Shown here: positions 8,776 through 17,723 of the stretch, one piece after another
Layout: each line of letters opens with the position of its first letter
How positions within the stretch are numbered: the first letter of the stretch is position 1
Translations under genes and position numbers: made by a program
The notes under the pieces: model-generated
Seen by the model: the letters and a program-made list of their open reading frames with translations, nothing else
Told to the model about the DNA's origin: nothing
Databases searched by the model: none
From: Campylobacterota bacterium
GTDB lineage: Bacteria > Campylobacterota > Campylobacteria > Campylobacterales > Sulfurovaceae
Length of the DNA: 64,000 nt
Assembly: GCA_003252535.1 (NCBI GenBank)
Contig: QKDN01000054.1
Span: 62,001 to 126,000, forward strand
Direction: 5' to 3'

Positions 8776-10522
8776 GCTCAGGACGATACTCCTCTTCCTC
8801 ACGACGAGCCTCATCCCCTACCTGCTGGTCTTTTTCTATATCGTCTACAGCACCAGGGGCGAAGTGCTGGGTGAGCTGCAAAAGGATATCGACGCCACCC
8901 TCGAGCTGATGCACACCCGCATGGAGGATCAGATCGACAGGGTCTCCAAGGAGTTCCTCTTCATCTCCAGGCTCGATATCATGGACGATGTGGCGAGCCT
9001 CGATCTCGACAAGCGGATCACCAACCTCCTCAGGCAGAAGAAAGAGGATATCAAGCTCGAGGGGGACTACTTCGTTGTAGATGCCGCGGGCAAGGTGATC
9101 GCCTCATCCGATATCGCCATGATCTCCCAAAAGCCCGACCTCTCGTCAGAGGATGCCATCATCTTTCATACCGATATCATAGCCTCCTACGACTCGCAGA
9201 AGATCGGGACATTCTATCTCAGATACGATCTCGGGAATTTCCGCGAGACCCTCAGGAACAAGCCCGAGCAGATGGTCTACCTCCGGGATGCACAGAGCGG
9301 GCGGTATCTCTTCAGGACGGCTGAGTTCGCGGAGAGCCTCACGGTCTCGCGGGAGATCGACTCTGCCAAACGGCTCAGGCTCTATGTCTCGATCGACAAG
9401 CAGCGTTCACTGAACCTCTACAACCGTCTCGGCGTCGTCCTCTTCTGGTCGCTGCTCGCAGGGGTGGTGCTGATCTCGGCGGTCTCCGTCTACTTTGCCT
9501 CGCGGATCACGAAGCCTATCAATCGCCTCTCAGCTGCCGCCCTTTCCATCGCCACGACCAAGAACTACTCGGAGCGGGTCGATATCGACACCGGGGACGA
9601 GATAGGGAAGCTCGCCACGGCGTTCAACCATCTCGTCGGCAGTATCGAAGATGCCCTGCGCGAGCTCGAACTCCAGAACCGGCAGAAGATGAAGCTCATC
9701 GAGGAGAAGAGCCGCAATGAGATGTTCAAGTCGCTCTCCGAGAAGCTCTCCCGCTACCTCTCGCCACAGATATACCGCTCGATATTCAAGGGGGAGCAGG
9801 ATGTCAAGCTCGAATCGAAACGCAAGAAGCTCACCGTGTTCTTCTCCGATATCGTCAACTTCACCTCGACCACCGAGAGCATGGAGTCCGAGGACCTCTC
9901 GCAGTTGCTCAACCACTATCTGAGCGAGATGAGCATCATCGCGCTGCGGTACGGGGCGACCATTGACAAGTTCATCGGCGATGCGATCCTGGTCTTCTTC
10001 GGTGATCCCAAATCAAGCGGCGTGAAGAACGATGCGATCAATTGCCTCAGGATGTCCATCGATATGATCGCCAAGGTCAAAGAGCTCGAGGGGTACTGGC
10101 AGGATATGGGTATAGCGAAGCCATTCAGGATACGGATCGGGATCAATACGGGGTTCTGTACAGTGGGGAACTTCGGCACCGAGGAGCGGATGGACTACAC
10201 TATCATCGGTGGCGCGGTCAACCTCGCCAGCCGCATCGAGTCCAAGGCATCGCCCAACGAGATATGGATATCCCAGGAGACCTACCTGCTGGTCAAGGAC
10301 GAGATATACTGCGAGGAGCAGGAGGCGATCACTGCTAAAGGGATCACACAGCCTATCAAAATATACAAAGTGATCGACTACTATGCCAATATGCAGAACC
10401 GGCACATCATAGACTACACGCTCGATGGAGTGAAGATCGGTGAGAGGACGATAGAGGTACGGGACAGGGATGCCGCGCTCAAGAGTCTGCGGGTATTATT
10501 GGATGATATAGGGGAGCTTTAG
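8765..10522 (+). CDS. Membrane-bound class III adenylate cyclase with periplasmic sensor and HAMP domain
   Basis: 585 residues: membrane helix near 7-29, periplasmic sensor of about 190 residues, second helix near 225-245, HAMP linker with ITKPINRLSAAA, coiled coil, then a class III cyclase domain from about 350. Metal aspartates are in FFSDIVNFT and GDAILVFFGD; DKFIGD supplies the lysine and MDYTIIGGAVNLASR carries the D-Y-T pattern of class IIIb enzymes, which favours ATP over GTP. It ends the porin/PstS-like operon. It probably makes cAMP in the cytoplasm in response to a periplasmic signal; the ligand is unknown. Confidence 0.87.
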   Translation: MSFRLRTILLFLTTSLIPYLLVFFYIVYSTRGEVLGELQKDIDATLELMHTRMEDQIDRVSKEFLFISRLDIMDDVASLDLDKRITNLLRQKKEDIKLEGDYFVVDAAGKVIASSDIAMISQKPDLSSEDAIIFHTDIIASYDSQKIGTFYLRYDLGNFRETLRNKPEQMVYLRDAQSGRYLFRTAEFAESLTVSREIDSAKRLRLYVSIDKQRSLNLYNRLGVVLFWSLLAGVVLISAVSVYFASRITKPINRLSAAALSIATTKNYSERVDIDTGDEIGKLATAFNHLVGSIEDALRELELQNRQKMKLIEEKSRNEMFKSLSEKLSRYLSPQIYRSIFKGEQDVKLESKRKKLTVFFSDIVNFTSTTESMESEDLSQLLNHYLSEMSIIALRYGATIDKFIGDAILVFFGDPKSSGVKNDAINCLRMSIDMIAKVKELEGYWQDMGIAKPFRIRIGINTGFCTVGNFGTEERMDYTIIGGAVNLASRIESKASPNEIWISQETYLLVKDEIYCEEQEAITAKGITQPIKIYKVIDYYANMQNRHIIDYTLDGVKIGERTIEVRDRDAALKSLRVLLDDIGEL

Positions 10523-10599
10523 AGAAATGGTTGGGATGAGATTATTGGGGGGTGTTCCCGCACAATGGCGGGAACGGAACTTTGATTGAGAAGCTTTGA

Positions 10600-11274
10600 T
10601 TATTCTTCGCTTGTTGTCACGTTTGACTCGTTGACATCTTCAGGTGTGAAGATCGAGATGGTCGGTTTCATCTGGTACTCACCGTTACCCAGTTCATTTA
10701 CCGATTTGTTCGCATCGAAGTCAAGTACAAGGTTGGTAGTTTCACCATCGACAACTTCGAATGAATGAGTGAGCTTGATACCTGTGTTGTATGCGCTTGG
10801 TACTTTCAGTTCTGCAACTGTACTGTCTGCGAGCACTACATAGTTCGCGAACGGATGTGTCGTTTCATTGGTATCGTACGGCTCGTCTGTAAGGATAAGT
10901 CTGACCTGAGTATAAGTACCTGCTGCGAGTTCAGTTACGCCAAGTTTTTCGAGGACGCCGTTTTGGAGTTCGAGTAGATCGAATGTGCCCTGAGGCTCAG
11001 CTACGACCATCCATCCTGCGTCGCTTGTTGTGTTGGTTTCGTTACCTTCTTCTGAAACGTTACCTTCTTCCTGCTCAGCAGTTGCTTTGTGTACCTGTAC
11101 CTCTTTGATCGATACGAATACGTTCTGGTAGTCGCCAGGTGCATCCGTCAGGTAGACCGCTACCGTACCGGTTCCTACTGTAGATGTTGTTGTAGAGCTG
11201 CTGCCACCGCATCCTACCAGGGTCATAAGACCGACAAATGCCGCCGTTGTGCCTAAAAGTTTCCAGAGTTTCAT
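10600..11274 (-). CDS. DUF4382-type lipoprotein
   Basis: 224 residues. The signal sequence ends in a lipobox MTLVGC with the acylated cysteine near residue 22, followed by a glycine/serine/threonine linker. The domain GTGTVAVYLTDAPGDYQNVFVSIKEVQVH is the DUF4382 signature, a beta-sandwich of unknown role common in marine Bacteroidota and Proteobacteria. An acidic asparagine/glutamate-rich insert lies near 68-88 and the tail is also acidic. AGGAGAACACT before the ATG is a good ribosome binding site. Single-gene unit on the minus strand. Confidence 0.82.
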   Translation of the reverse strand: MKLWKLLGTTAAFVGLMTLVGCGGSSSTTTSTVGTGTVAVYLTDAPGDYQNVFVSIKEVQVHKATAEQEEGNVSEEGNETNTTSDAGWMVVAEPQGTFDLLELQNGVLEKLGVTELAAGTYTQVRLILTDEPYDTNETTHPFANYVVLADSTVAELKVPSAYNTGIKLTHSFEVVDGETTNLVLDFDANKSVNELGNGEYQMKPTISIFTPEDVNESNVTTSEE

Positions 11275-11418
11275 AGTGTTCTCCTAATATTTGATGTATA
11301 TAACGAGAGCATTTTACGTATTGAAATGTTAAATTAGTATAAAATTGAAGGTATTGATAATTATTATGGATAATTATTTGAAACGTTCTAATCATTGCCC
11401 CCGAAAAGAGGCAAAATA

Positions 11419-11730
11419 CTACACGAACTGTGCCAGGAGCGCATAAAGGATGACGATAGTGAGGACCGACATCGCCGCCATCATCCCCATTCCTCTTGAT
11501 GGATTTCCGGCAAGGAAGAGCTGCTTCCCTTTGTAGAGGAAGTATGGATAGAGCAGTGTCGCTATGAGCGGTGCACCGAGGATCACACGGGAGATATTGT
11601 GTTCTGCAATCGCTGCTTTCATCGCAATATAGGTAGTGTAGATGAACCCGTAGGTAAAGAGGAGCAAAAACAGCTGCAGGAGGCTGAAGAGGAATCCAGC
11701 CGCTTTTTTGTTCTGCTCTTTGTCGTACAT
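11419..11730 (-). CDS. Small three-helix membrane protein, unknown function
   Basis: 103 residues with three hydrophobic helices (about 12-35, 45-66 and 82-102). The start lies two bases after the thiG stop on the same strand, so it is very probably co-transcribed with thiG. No motif beyond the helices is visible. A role in thiamine metabolism cannot be claimed from position alone. Confidence 0.7.
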   Translation of the reverse strand: MYDKEQNKKAAGFLFSLLQLFLLLFTYGFIYTTYIAMKAAIAEHNISRVILGAPLIATLLYPYFLYKGKQLFLAGNPSRGMGMMAAMSVLTIVILYALLAQFV

Positions 11731-11731
11731 G

Positions 11732-12508
11732 CTAGAAGATCATCCCGTCTACAGGTGAGCTCGCTGTGGCGAACGGTCTCTTGGGGATGCGGCCTGCAAG
11801 GTAGCTCATACGCCCTGCGATGACGGCGTGCTTCATCGCCTCTGCCATCATCATCGGGTTGCCTGCCTGCGCGATAGCGGTGTTGGTGAGGACGCCGTCG
11901 GCTCCGAGCTCCATCGCTACAGCCGCGTCGCTGGCACACCCGATACCCGCATCGACGATCACAGGGACCTTGATCGCCTCACGGATGAAGTGGATGTTGA
12001 ACTTGTTCTGCACTCCAAGACCCGAACCGATAGGGGCTGCGAGCGGCATGACCGCGTGTGCGCCCGCATCTTCGAGTCGCTTCGCCATGATCGGGTCGTC
12101 GCTGGTGTATGCCATGATGGTGAAGCCGTCCTTCGCAAGCACCTCGCACGCCTTGATCGTCTCGATCACATCGGGATAGAGGGTCTTGGCAGTGTCGCCG
12201 ATCACCTCGAGCTTGATGAGGTCGATCCCGGTAGCCTCGCGTGTGAGTCTGAAGAGGGTGATCGCCTCCTCGGCTGTCGTACACCCAGCAGAGTTGGGGA
12301 GGAACTTGACATTGGTGTCCTTGAAGTAGTCCATGAGGTTCTCTTCTTCGGGGTTGGTGATATTGACACGGCGCACCGCTACGGTGATGAGCTCGCTGCC
12401 GCTGGCGAGGGTGGCGTCGAGGGTGGTCTGGAAGCTGTCGTATTTGCCCGAGCCGACGATAAGGCGGCTGTTCAGTTCATATTTTCCGATAATGAGTTTG
12501 TTATCCAT
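11732..12508 (-). CDS. thiG: Thiazole synthase ThiG
   Basis: 258 residues, standard length. ThiG is a TIM barrel that joins 1-deoxyxylulose-5-phosphate, dehydroglycine and ThiS-thiocarboxylate into the thiazole phosphate of thiamine. Recognisable family segments are [21 protein letters not shown], the barrel lysine in [10 protein letters not shown] that forms the imine with the sugar, [11 protein letters not shown], and [25 protein letters not shown] for phosphate binding. No thiS, thiF or thiH is nearby. No TPP riboswitch signature was seen upstream. Confidence 0.95.
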   Translation of the reverse strand: MDNKLIIGKYELNSRLIVGSGKYDSFQTTLDATLASGSELITVAVRRVNITNPEEENLMDYFKDTNVKFLPNSAGCTTAEEAITLFRLTREATGIDLIKLEVIGDTAKTLYPDVIETIKACEVLAKDGFTIMAYTSDDPIMAKRLEDAGAHAVMPLAAPIGSGLGVQNKFNIHFIREAIKVPVIVDAGIGCASDAAVAMELGADGVLTNTAIAQAGNPMMMAEAMKHAVIAGRMSYLAGRIPKRPFATASSPVDGMIF

Positions 12509-12575
12509 AGTATTTTCCTAATATTTTGATCTGACTTCCTATTCTACACTGAAGTCATTGATAAGGCGAGGAAGT

Positions 12576-13139
12576 TTATATCACATTGGGATTTAAAACT
12601 TTCTTGATAGCTTCGCTTAGTGCGATTTTTTCTATCGTTTTTATGGCTGCTTCGTACTCTTCGAAACTCTTTTGCTCTTTGGCGACAGACTTCTGGAGGA
12701 TGATCTCGCCGCCGTCGAGCTCGCTGGTGACCCAGTGGACGCTCACGCCTCCCTCGGGATGCTCGTCATCGTAGCTGCGCTCTATCGCCTTCATCCCCTT
12801 GTGTCGGGGGAGGAGGGAGGGGTGGAGGTTGATCGCGCTGACCTGCTCGGTGAAGACTGGGGTGAGGATGCGCATGAATCCAGCGAGTACCACAAGCTCG
12901 ACACCGTACTGTTTGACGATATCCACGACCATACTGTCGAACTCTTCGCGGCTGCTGAAGCCTTTGGAGTCGACGATCTCCAGCGGTACGCCGTGGGCCT
13001 CGGCATACCTGATCCCGTTCGCGGTCGGGACATTGGTGAGGGTGAGAGCTACTTCGATCCCCTCTTTTCGGTGGAGGTTATCAAGGATATAGGCGAGGTT
13101 GCTCCCCGCACCGCTAAATAATACTGCTATTTTTTTCAA
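12576..13139 (-). CDS. purN: Phosphoribosylglycinamide formyltransferase, folate-dependent
   Basis: 187 residues. It transfers the formyl group of 10-formyl-THF to GAR in purine synthesis. The catalytic Asn and His are in INLHPSLLPRHKG and the Asp in SELDGG; the N-terminal LFSGAGSNL loop binds the ribose phosphate. The frame opens with TTG at 13137-13139, inside the end of nnr (26-base overlap), with GAGGAG about ten bases upstream; no ATG is available nearby. A second, formate-dependent GAR transformylase (purT) is 3.4 kb away. Confidence 0.93.
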   Translation of the reverse strand: MKKIAVLFSGAGSNLAYILDNLHRKEGIEVALTLTNVPTANGIRYAEAHGVPLEIVDSKGFSSREEFDSMVVDIVKQYGVELVVLAGFMRILTPVFTEQVSAINLHPSLLPRHKGMKAIERSYDDEHPEGGVSVHWVTSELDGGEIILQKSVAKEQKSFEEYEAAIKTIEKIALSEAIKKVLNPNVI

Positions 13140-14526
13140 GCTTTGCTATCTCCTCGATCAGGTCTGTAGGGAGGAGGCTGTAGGAAGCCCCCTCATAATG
13201 GGCAGCAGCGACCGTGAGCGCAAGCGACGCCTGGATGGCTGCGTCGAGGGCGCTGTACCCCTGTGCCAGGAGGGCGCCGCAGAGACCGCCGAGGACATCA
13301 CCGCTCCCCCCTTTGGAGAGGACGGAGGTGCCCAGGGGGTTGATATAGACCTTGTTCTTCTTCGCGATGATGGTATTGGCCCCTTTGAGGACGAGGGTGA
13401 CATCGGGGTATGCTTCGGTGAACTCCCTGACATAGTGGAGCCTGTCCTGAAGCAGGGTCTCCATATCGATCTCGCGTGCCATCGAGAGGTTGTAGAGTGA
13501 GATGAACTCTTTGGGGTGCGGCGTGAGGATCACTTCCCGCTCTTCACTGTCGATGAACTTCTGGATCACATCCTCATGAAGGATATCGGCATCGAGGATG
13601 ATGGGGGTGTCGAGGTCGGCAAGGTACTCTATTTTGTATGTATCGGTGCCATATCCCATCCCCAGGGCGATCGCCGATGTATTCATCGGGAGCACGGTGT
13701 CGTGCATCAGGGAGTAGGGGATGGGGCTTTTGGGCTCGCCCACCAGTGTCACCAGTCCACTCCCGAAACGAAGCGCGGCAAGCCCGGCGATGATCGCCGC
13801 ACCCTCTTTGGTACCACAGTAGAGGGCGAGGTGGCCAAAGGTACCTTTGTGTGTCGTCTGCACCTTGCGCGAGGGGAGGACGAGATCACATGCTTCGAGG
13901 AGCTTCGTATCGCTCTTCTCCTCGTAGAGTTCCCTGGGGACTCCCAGGTCGACACGGATCACCTTCCCCACATAGTCTTTGGCATTGTCTCCGAAGAGGA
14001 GCTCCTTGAGTGCTCCCATCGTGATGGTAGTATCGGCACGGAAGGCTACGGGGTGGGGATTGCCCATAGCATTGATGCCGGTGGGGATATCGCAGGCTAT
14101 CTTGTATCCCTTGAGATCGTTGATCCTGCGGAGGATATGTCTGGTCGATTCATCCAGCTCTCTCCCGAGTCCCGCACCGAAGAGGGCATCGACGACGATG
14201 TCGCTCTCCATGATCTCCGAAACTCTTGCGACCTTTGCCCGTATGGCACGTTTGAACTGGAGTTTCGACATATGGGTAGCGGTCTCGAAAGGGAGATAGA
14301 GGCGCACATCGCAGTAGTCGACAAGGAGTCTGGCAAGCGCCATACCATCGGCCCCATTGTTCCCTTTGCCCGCTGCGATGAAGAGAGAGGAGCCTTTGGG
14401 GAAGTTGGCGCGGATGAAGGAGGCCATCCCCAAAGCCGCATGCTCCATCAGTATCTCTTCGCTCATAGCATAGTCCTTGTAGCACTTTTGGTCCAGCTCG
14501 TAGCACGATCGGTAGAGGTTTTGCAT
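13114..14526 (-). CDS. nnr: Bifunctional NAD(P)H-hydrate epimerase/dehydratase
   Basis: 470 residues repairing hydrated NAD(P)H. The N-terminal half is the YjeF_N epimerase ([17 protein letters not shown] near 50-66, [12 protein letters not shown] near 110). The C-terminal half is the ribokinase-like ADP-dependent dehydratase, with LTPHPKEF and the nucleotide-site [21 protein letters not shown] near 415-435. The gene is first of a two-gene overlap with purN on the minus strand. Confidence 0.94.
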   Translation of the reverse strand: MQNLYRSCYELDQKCYKDYAMSEEILMEHAALGMASFIRANFPKGSSLFIAAGKGNNGADGMALARLLVDYCDVRLYLPFETATHMSKLQFKRAIRAKVARVSEIMESDIVVDALFGAGLGRELDESTRHILRRINDLKGYKIACDIPTGINAMGNPHPVAFRADTTITMGALKELLFGDNAKDYVGKVIRVDLGVPRELYEEKSDTKLLEACDLVLPSRKVQTTHKGTFGHLALYCGTKEGAAIIAGLAALRFGSGLVTLVGEPKSPIPYSLMHDTVLPMNTSAIALGMGYGTDTYKIEYLADLDTPIILDADILHEDVIQKFIDSEEREVILTPHPKEFISLYNLSMAREIDMETLLQDRLHYVREFTEAYPDVTLVLKGANTIIAKKNKVYINPLGTSVLSKGGSGDVLGGLCGALLAQGYSALDAAIQASLALTVAAAHYEGASYSLLPTDLIEEIAKLEKNSSII

Positions 14527-14598
14527 GATGATCCTTGTCTGTTGGAATTTGATGGGGAATATTCTAACATAAATAACCTATCTCTTATAAACTTCAGC

Positions 14599-14604
14599 TA
14601 TAAT
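14599..14604 (+). promoter_or_regulatory. -10 box of the rpsU promoter
   Basis: TATAAT in the context CAGCTATAATTCGC, with no obvious -35 box, as is usual for sigma-70 promoters of Campylobacterota. It lies 66 bases before the rpsU ATG and no other gene intervenes. Confidence 0.7.
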
Positions 14605-14670
14605 TCGCCCCAGTTTTATCTCTCCCGGCAACAATACCGGGAAATCTTGATAAGGAAGGGGGTGCTTGAT

Positions 14671-14883
14671 ATGCCAGGAATTATGCTTAACTCACGCGAT
14701 TCATTTGATGACGCTTACAGAAAATTCAAAAGACAGTGTGACAGAAACCTTATCGTAACAGAAGCTAGAGCGAGACAATACTTCGAGACAGCTACTGAGA
14801 AGAAGAAAAAAGAGAAGATCGCAACTCGCAAGAAGATCCTCAAGAAACTCTTCATGATCAGAAGATACGAGTCAAGACTCTAA
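14671..14883 (+). CDS. rpsU: 30S ribosomal protein S21
   Basis: 70 residues: [20 protein letters not shown], then a basic helical protein ending in [17 protein letters not shown]. This is S21 of the 30S platform. The ATG at 14671 follows AAGGAAGGGGG; a second possible start is the ATG at 14683. The gene is embedded in a much longer open frame that begins in the antisense of nnr and is not real upstream of this point. It stands alone with its own promoter and terminator. Confidence 0.95.
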   Translation: MPGIMLNSRDSFDDAYRKFKRQCDRNLIVTEARARQYFETATEKKKKEKIATRKKILKKLFMIRRYESRL

Positions 14884-14893
14884 TCACCACTCA

Positions 14894-14925
14894 CGGAGCC
14901 TCCGGGCTCCGCGAACTTCATTTTT
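14894..14925 (+). terminator. Rho-independent terminator of rpsU
   Basis: CGGAGCC-TCCG-GGCTCCG gives a perfect 7-bp stem at 14894-14911, followed after eight bases by TTTTT. It lies 11 bases after the rpsU stop. The rest of the gap up to 15164 is AT-rich with no further gene visible. Confidence 0.75.
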
Positions 14926-15164
14926 ACAATCCCCAATATTTTTCCAGATCAATTACTTTTTATGATACCTTTCACTGTTGTTTCATAATTTCCCAACCAT
15001 CTTATTATTGCATACGGAATTATCGCTTCTAAGAGAAACAGGAGTACAATGGAGGAAAGAATATTTCTGCAAAATCTATAGCTCCAAATAATCATATTTT
15101 GGTATCGTAATAGCCTTTTTACGGTGTTTGCAGCATTATTCTATTTACTTTCAAAGGGATATAT

Positions 15165-16073
15165 ATGAAAACGATCTTCCAGGATATAGAGTACCTCGAT
15201 CATCACATCACGGACGAAGAGTCACAAAAAGTCCTCAAAGAGCTCAGGAAAAATTTACAGCTCCTCCGCACCAACAAGGGTATCTCCCAGCTGATGGGCA
15301 AAAAGAAACTCTCCAAAGTAGCCAGGAATGTAGAGTACGAAAAGGAGCTCCAGGAGCTCCAGGTGGAGCTCATCAAGCTCCAGAACTGGGTCTACGAGAA
15401 CAACAAAAGGGTGATGATCATCTTCGAGGGGCGCGACGCCGCAGGGAAGGGCGGGGCGATCAAGCGCTTCACCCAGTACCTCAATCCCAGGAAGTTCCGT
15501 GTCGTGGCGCTCCAGAAACCCACCGAGGTGGAGTCGGGGCAGTTCTACTTCCAGCGCTACTTCCAGCACCTGCCAAATCCCGGCGAGATCGTCTTCTTCG
15601 ACCGCAGCTGGTACAACCGCGCCATCGTCGAGCCTGTGTTCAAGTTCTGCAGCGATGACCAGTACGAGAAGTTCATGAAAGAGGTGCCCGAGATCGAGCA
15701 CGCCCTCGTCGACGACGGGATCATCCTCATCAAGTTCTGGTTCTCGATCTCCAAGGAGAACCAGCAGGAGCGATTCAAAGAGCGGATGACCAACCCTCTC
15801 AAACACTGGAAGCTCAGCCCGGTCGACGAGCAGGCGCAGAAGATGTGGGACAGGGTCACCCACTATAAAGAAGAGATGTTCAGCCGCAGCCACACCAGCT
15901 ACTCCCCGTGGATCATCGTCGACAGCAATGACAAGAAAAAGGCACGGCTCGAATCGATCCGTTATGTCCTCTCCACCATCGATTACCCGGAGAAAAAAGA
16001 CGCGAAGATCAACCTCCACCACGATCCCGAAGTGGTCGAGAGGTATCATAGACGGACGCATAGTGAGAATTAA
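15165..16073 (+). CDS. ppk2: Polyphosphate kinase 2
   Basis: 302 residues. PPK2 enzymes move phosphate between polyphosphate and nucleotides. Walker A is FEGRDAAGKGGAIKRF near residues 87-102; the lid region contains NPRKFRVVALQKPTEVESGQFYFQRY, and Walker B FFDRSWYNRA lies near 145-154. The first 70 residues are an N-terminal helical extension typical of class I PPK2. A TATAT-rich leader with AAAGGG precedes the ATG. It is followed by a repeat-bearing gap, so it is probably a single-gene unit. Confidence 0.93.
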   Translation: MKTIFQDIEYLDHHITDEESQKVLKELRKNLQLLRTNKGISQLMGKKKLSKVARNVEYEKELQELQVELIKLQNWVYENNKRVMIIFEGRDAAGKGGAIKRFTQYLNPRKFRVVALQKPTEVESGQFYFQRYFQHLPNPGEIVFFDRSWYNRAIVEPVFKFCSDDQYEKFMKEVPEIEHALVDDGIILIKFWFSISKENQQERFKERMTNPLKHWKLSPVDEQAQKMWDRVTHYKEEMFSRSHTSYSPWIIVDSNDKKKARLESIRYVLSTIDYPEKKDAKINLHHDPEVVERYHRRTHSEN

Positions 16074-16090
16074 TATAGGATGGAGGAGGA

Positions 16091-16145
16091 ACCGAAAGCT
16101 TCAGCTTCGCCTTTTCGGGGCTGAAGCCGCCGACTCCGAAAAAGT
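16091..16145. repeat. REP-like palindrome
   Basis: Contains CTTCAGCTTCG then CGGGGCTGAAGCCG, an imperfect hairpin related to the GGCTTCAGCC/CGGGACTAAAGTCTCCG element at 35598-35680. It sits right after ppk2 and could act as a 3' end structure. Confidence 0.45.
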
Positions 16146-16177
16146 CATGTGATTTTTGGATTTCTCAGAAGTTATGT

Positions 16178-16183
16178 TATAAT
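16178..16183 (+). promoter_or_regulatory. -10 box of antisense RNA promoter, cassette copy 1
   Basis: TATAAT seven bases before GTTGGGACAG. The stretch CAGAAGTTATGTTATAATA before it is identical in copy 3 on the other strand, and the same box recurs in copy 2 with eight-base spacing, so it is a conserved part of the cassette. Confidence 0.75.
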
Positions 16184-16190
16184 ACCGCCA

Positions 16191-16364
16191 GTTGGGACAG
16201 ATGAGAGAGCGCCAACTCTCTCGCCTGCTTTTAATAGACTTTTGTCGCGATAAGCAACAAAAGAATAACAATTAGGATGATTCGCTCCATTGTTACTCCT
16301 CGTTAAAGGCTGACCCTGTCCCACCTCACGCCTCGCAATGAATCCTCACATCCCAATCGCCAAC
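16191..16364 (+). ncRNA. Predicted antitoxin antisense RNA, cassette copy 1 (Sib-like)
   Basis: A transcript from the TATAAT at 16178 would begin near GTTGGGACAG and run across the whole peptide ORF on the other strand. It can form a 5' hairpin (GAGAGAG 16203-16209 with CTCTCTC 16216-16222) and a long-range stem (TGGGACAG 16193-16200 with CTGTCCCA 16316-16323). The end point is set by homology with the other copies, not by a terminator. This arrangement matches Sib RNAs of E. coli, which overlap ibs completely. RNA has not been shown here. Confidence 0.6.
16231..16290 (-). CDS. Ibs-like hydrophobic toxic peptide, copy 1 (19 aa)
   Basis: Reads MERIILIVILLLLIATKVY then TAA. The core is one short membrane-spanning run of Ile, Leu and Val, closely resembling enterobacterial Ibs peptides of 18-19 residues. 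GAGGAG (16296-16301) lies five bases before the ATG, which is strong for so short a frame. Codon changes between this copy and copy 3 leave the hydrophobic pattern and the ATKVY tail intact. It probably inserts into the inner membrane and is toxic unless the antisense RNA blocks it; toxicity is inferred from the family resemblance. Confidence 0.72.
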   Translation of the reverse strand: MERIILIVILLLLIATKVY

Positions 16365-16376
16365 CGGCTTATGAAG

Positions 16377-16382
16377 ATAGTA
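16377..16382 (-). promoter_or_regulatory. Probable -10 box for the peptide mRNA, copy 1
   Basis: TACTAT on the minus strand, 12 bases before the cassette end GTTGGCGATT, in an AT-rich upstream region. Copy 2 has TATACT at the same 12-base spacing and copy 3 TATAAT at nine bases. Confidence 0.55.
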
Positions 16383-16558
16383 TCACAAAGATATCGGTTT
16401 TTGAAAAAATATTTCATAATTAAATTTAGAAGAATCGAAATACGGTATTCTGATAGTAAGAGGTAGAGGAAAGACTCTTTTGCCCAAAGCCCCCGCTTCT
16501 AACCAAACTTTCGCTAAAATCCACTATTATTGAATTCACTACTCAAAAGGTTCACCCC

Positions 16559-17722
16559 ATGACATTTACACCCCCATTACAACCAAACAGTATCAAGATC
16601 ATGCTCCTTGGCTCGGGAGAGCTCGGCAAAGAGGTCGCTATCGAGGCGCAGAGACTCGGTATCGAGGTGGTAGCAGTCGACAAGTACGCGGGCGCCCCGG
16701 CACACCTCGTCGCCAACAAGGCCTGCGTGATCAATATGCAGGATAAGGAGGCGCTCCTCGCCCTCATCCGCGAAGAGAACCCTACCTATATCCTCCCAGA
16801 GGTCGAGGCGCTCAGTATCCAGGCGCTCATCGAGGCGGAGGCGGAGGGTTTCCATGTGATCCCCAACGCCGAAGCGGTAAATAAAACAATGAACCGAAAG
16901 AACATCCGTATCTTCGCCGCCGAGACGCTCGGGCTCAAGACGAGCAAGTATGAGTTCGTCACGACCCTCGAGGGGCTCCGCGAGGCGGGCGGGCGTATGG
17001 GATTCCCGTGCGTCATCAAGCCCGTCATGAGCAGCTCGGGTCACGGGCAGAGCATCGCGAGGAGCGCGGACGATATCGGGAGATCATGGGAGATCGCCAA
17101 GGAGGCACGCGGCGATGCGAGCGAGCTGATCGTCGAGGAGTTCGTCCCCTTCGACTATGAGATCACACTGCTCACGATCCGCAACGAACAGCAGACGGTA
17201 TTCTGCGAGCCTATCGGGCACATCCAGCAGGATGGCGACTATATCCTCTCATGGCAGCCGATGGCGATGAGCGATGTTGCATTGCAGAAAGCGCAGGAGA
17301 TCGCCAAAGCAGTCACCGACGGTCTGGGCGGCAGAGGGATATTCGGCGTGGAGTTCTTCGTCAAGGGCGACGAGGTCTACTTCTCCGAGCTCTCGCCGCG
17401 CCCGCACGATACGGGGATGGTGACCCTCATCACGCAGAGCCAGAGTGAGTTCGCACTGCACCTGCGAGCCGTGCTTGGACTGCCGCTTGACTACGAGTTC
17501 TTCGGCCCCGGCGCCAGCGGTGCGTACAAGGCGAAGAACCACAGCGAGAACCCGATCCTCGAAGTACCTGAGAGCGCATTCAGCAAGAACAGCTTCGTCA
17601 GGGTCTTCGGCAAGCCCGAGTCCCATGTAGGGCGCAGAATGGCGGTCGCGCTGGTGCTTGACGAGGTCGAAGAGGCCAAGAGAAAGGCCAAAGAGATCGT
17701 CGATATGATGGATGACAAATAG
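16559..17722 (+). CDS. purT: Formate-dependent phosphoribosylglycinamide formyltransferase
   Basis: 387 residues, full-length ATP-grasp enzyme that makes formyl-GAR from formate, ATP and GAR. Features: [21 protein letters not shown] at the N terminus, [31 protein letters not shown] (ATP-grasp loop) near 155, and [14 protein letters not shown] near 280-293. Starts at ATG 16559 about 195 bases after the peptide cassette. It leads a unit with the following dehydrogenase (one base between stop and start) and flavoprotein. Since purN is also present, formate can enter purines directly. Confidence 0.95.
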   Translation: MTFTPPLQPNSIKIMLLGSGELGKEVAIEAQRLGIEVVAVDKYAGAPAHLVANKACVINMQDKEALLALIREENPTYILPEVEALSIQALIEAEAEGFHVIPNAEAVNKTMNRKNIRIFAAETLGLKTSKYEFVTTLEGLREAGGRMGFPCVIKPVMSSSGHGQSIARSADDIGRSWEIAKEARGDASELIVEEFVPFDYEITLLTIRNEQQTVFCEPIGHIQQDGDYILSWQPMAMSDVALQKAQEIAKAVTDGLGGRGIFGVEFFVKGDEVYFSELSPRPHDTGMVTLITQSQSEFALHLRAVLGLPLDYEFFGPGASGAYKAKNHSENPILEVPESAFSKNSFVRVFGKPESHVGRRMAVALVLDEVEEAKRKAKEIVDMMDDK

Positions 17723-17723
17723 C

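Noticed and set aside
11732-12570. TPP riboswitch before thiG
   Set aside because: The leader is only about 70 bases of AT-rich DNA and lacks the conserved CTGAGA and ACCTGA boxes.
13516-14670. Long plus-strand frame running into rpsU
   Set aside because: It is the antisense of nnr; only the last 70 codons from 14671 have S21 sequence, promoter and ribosome site.
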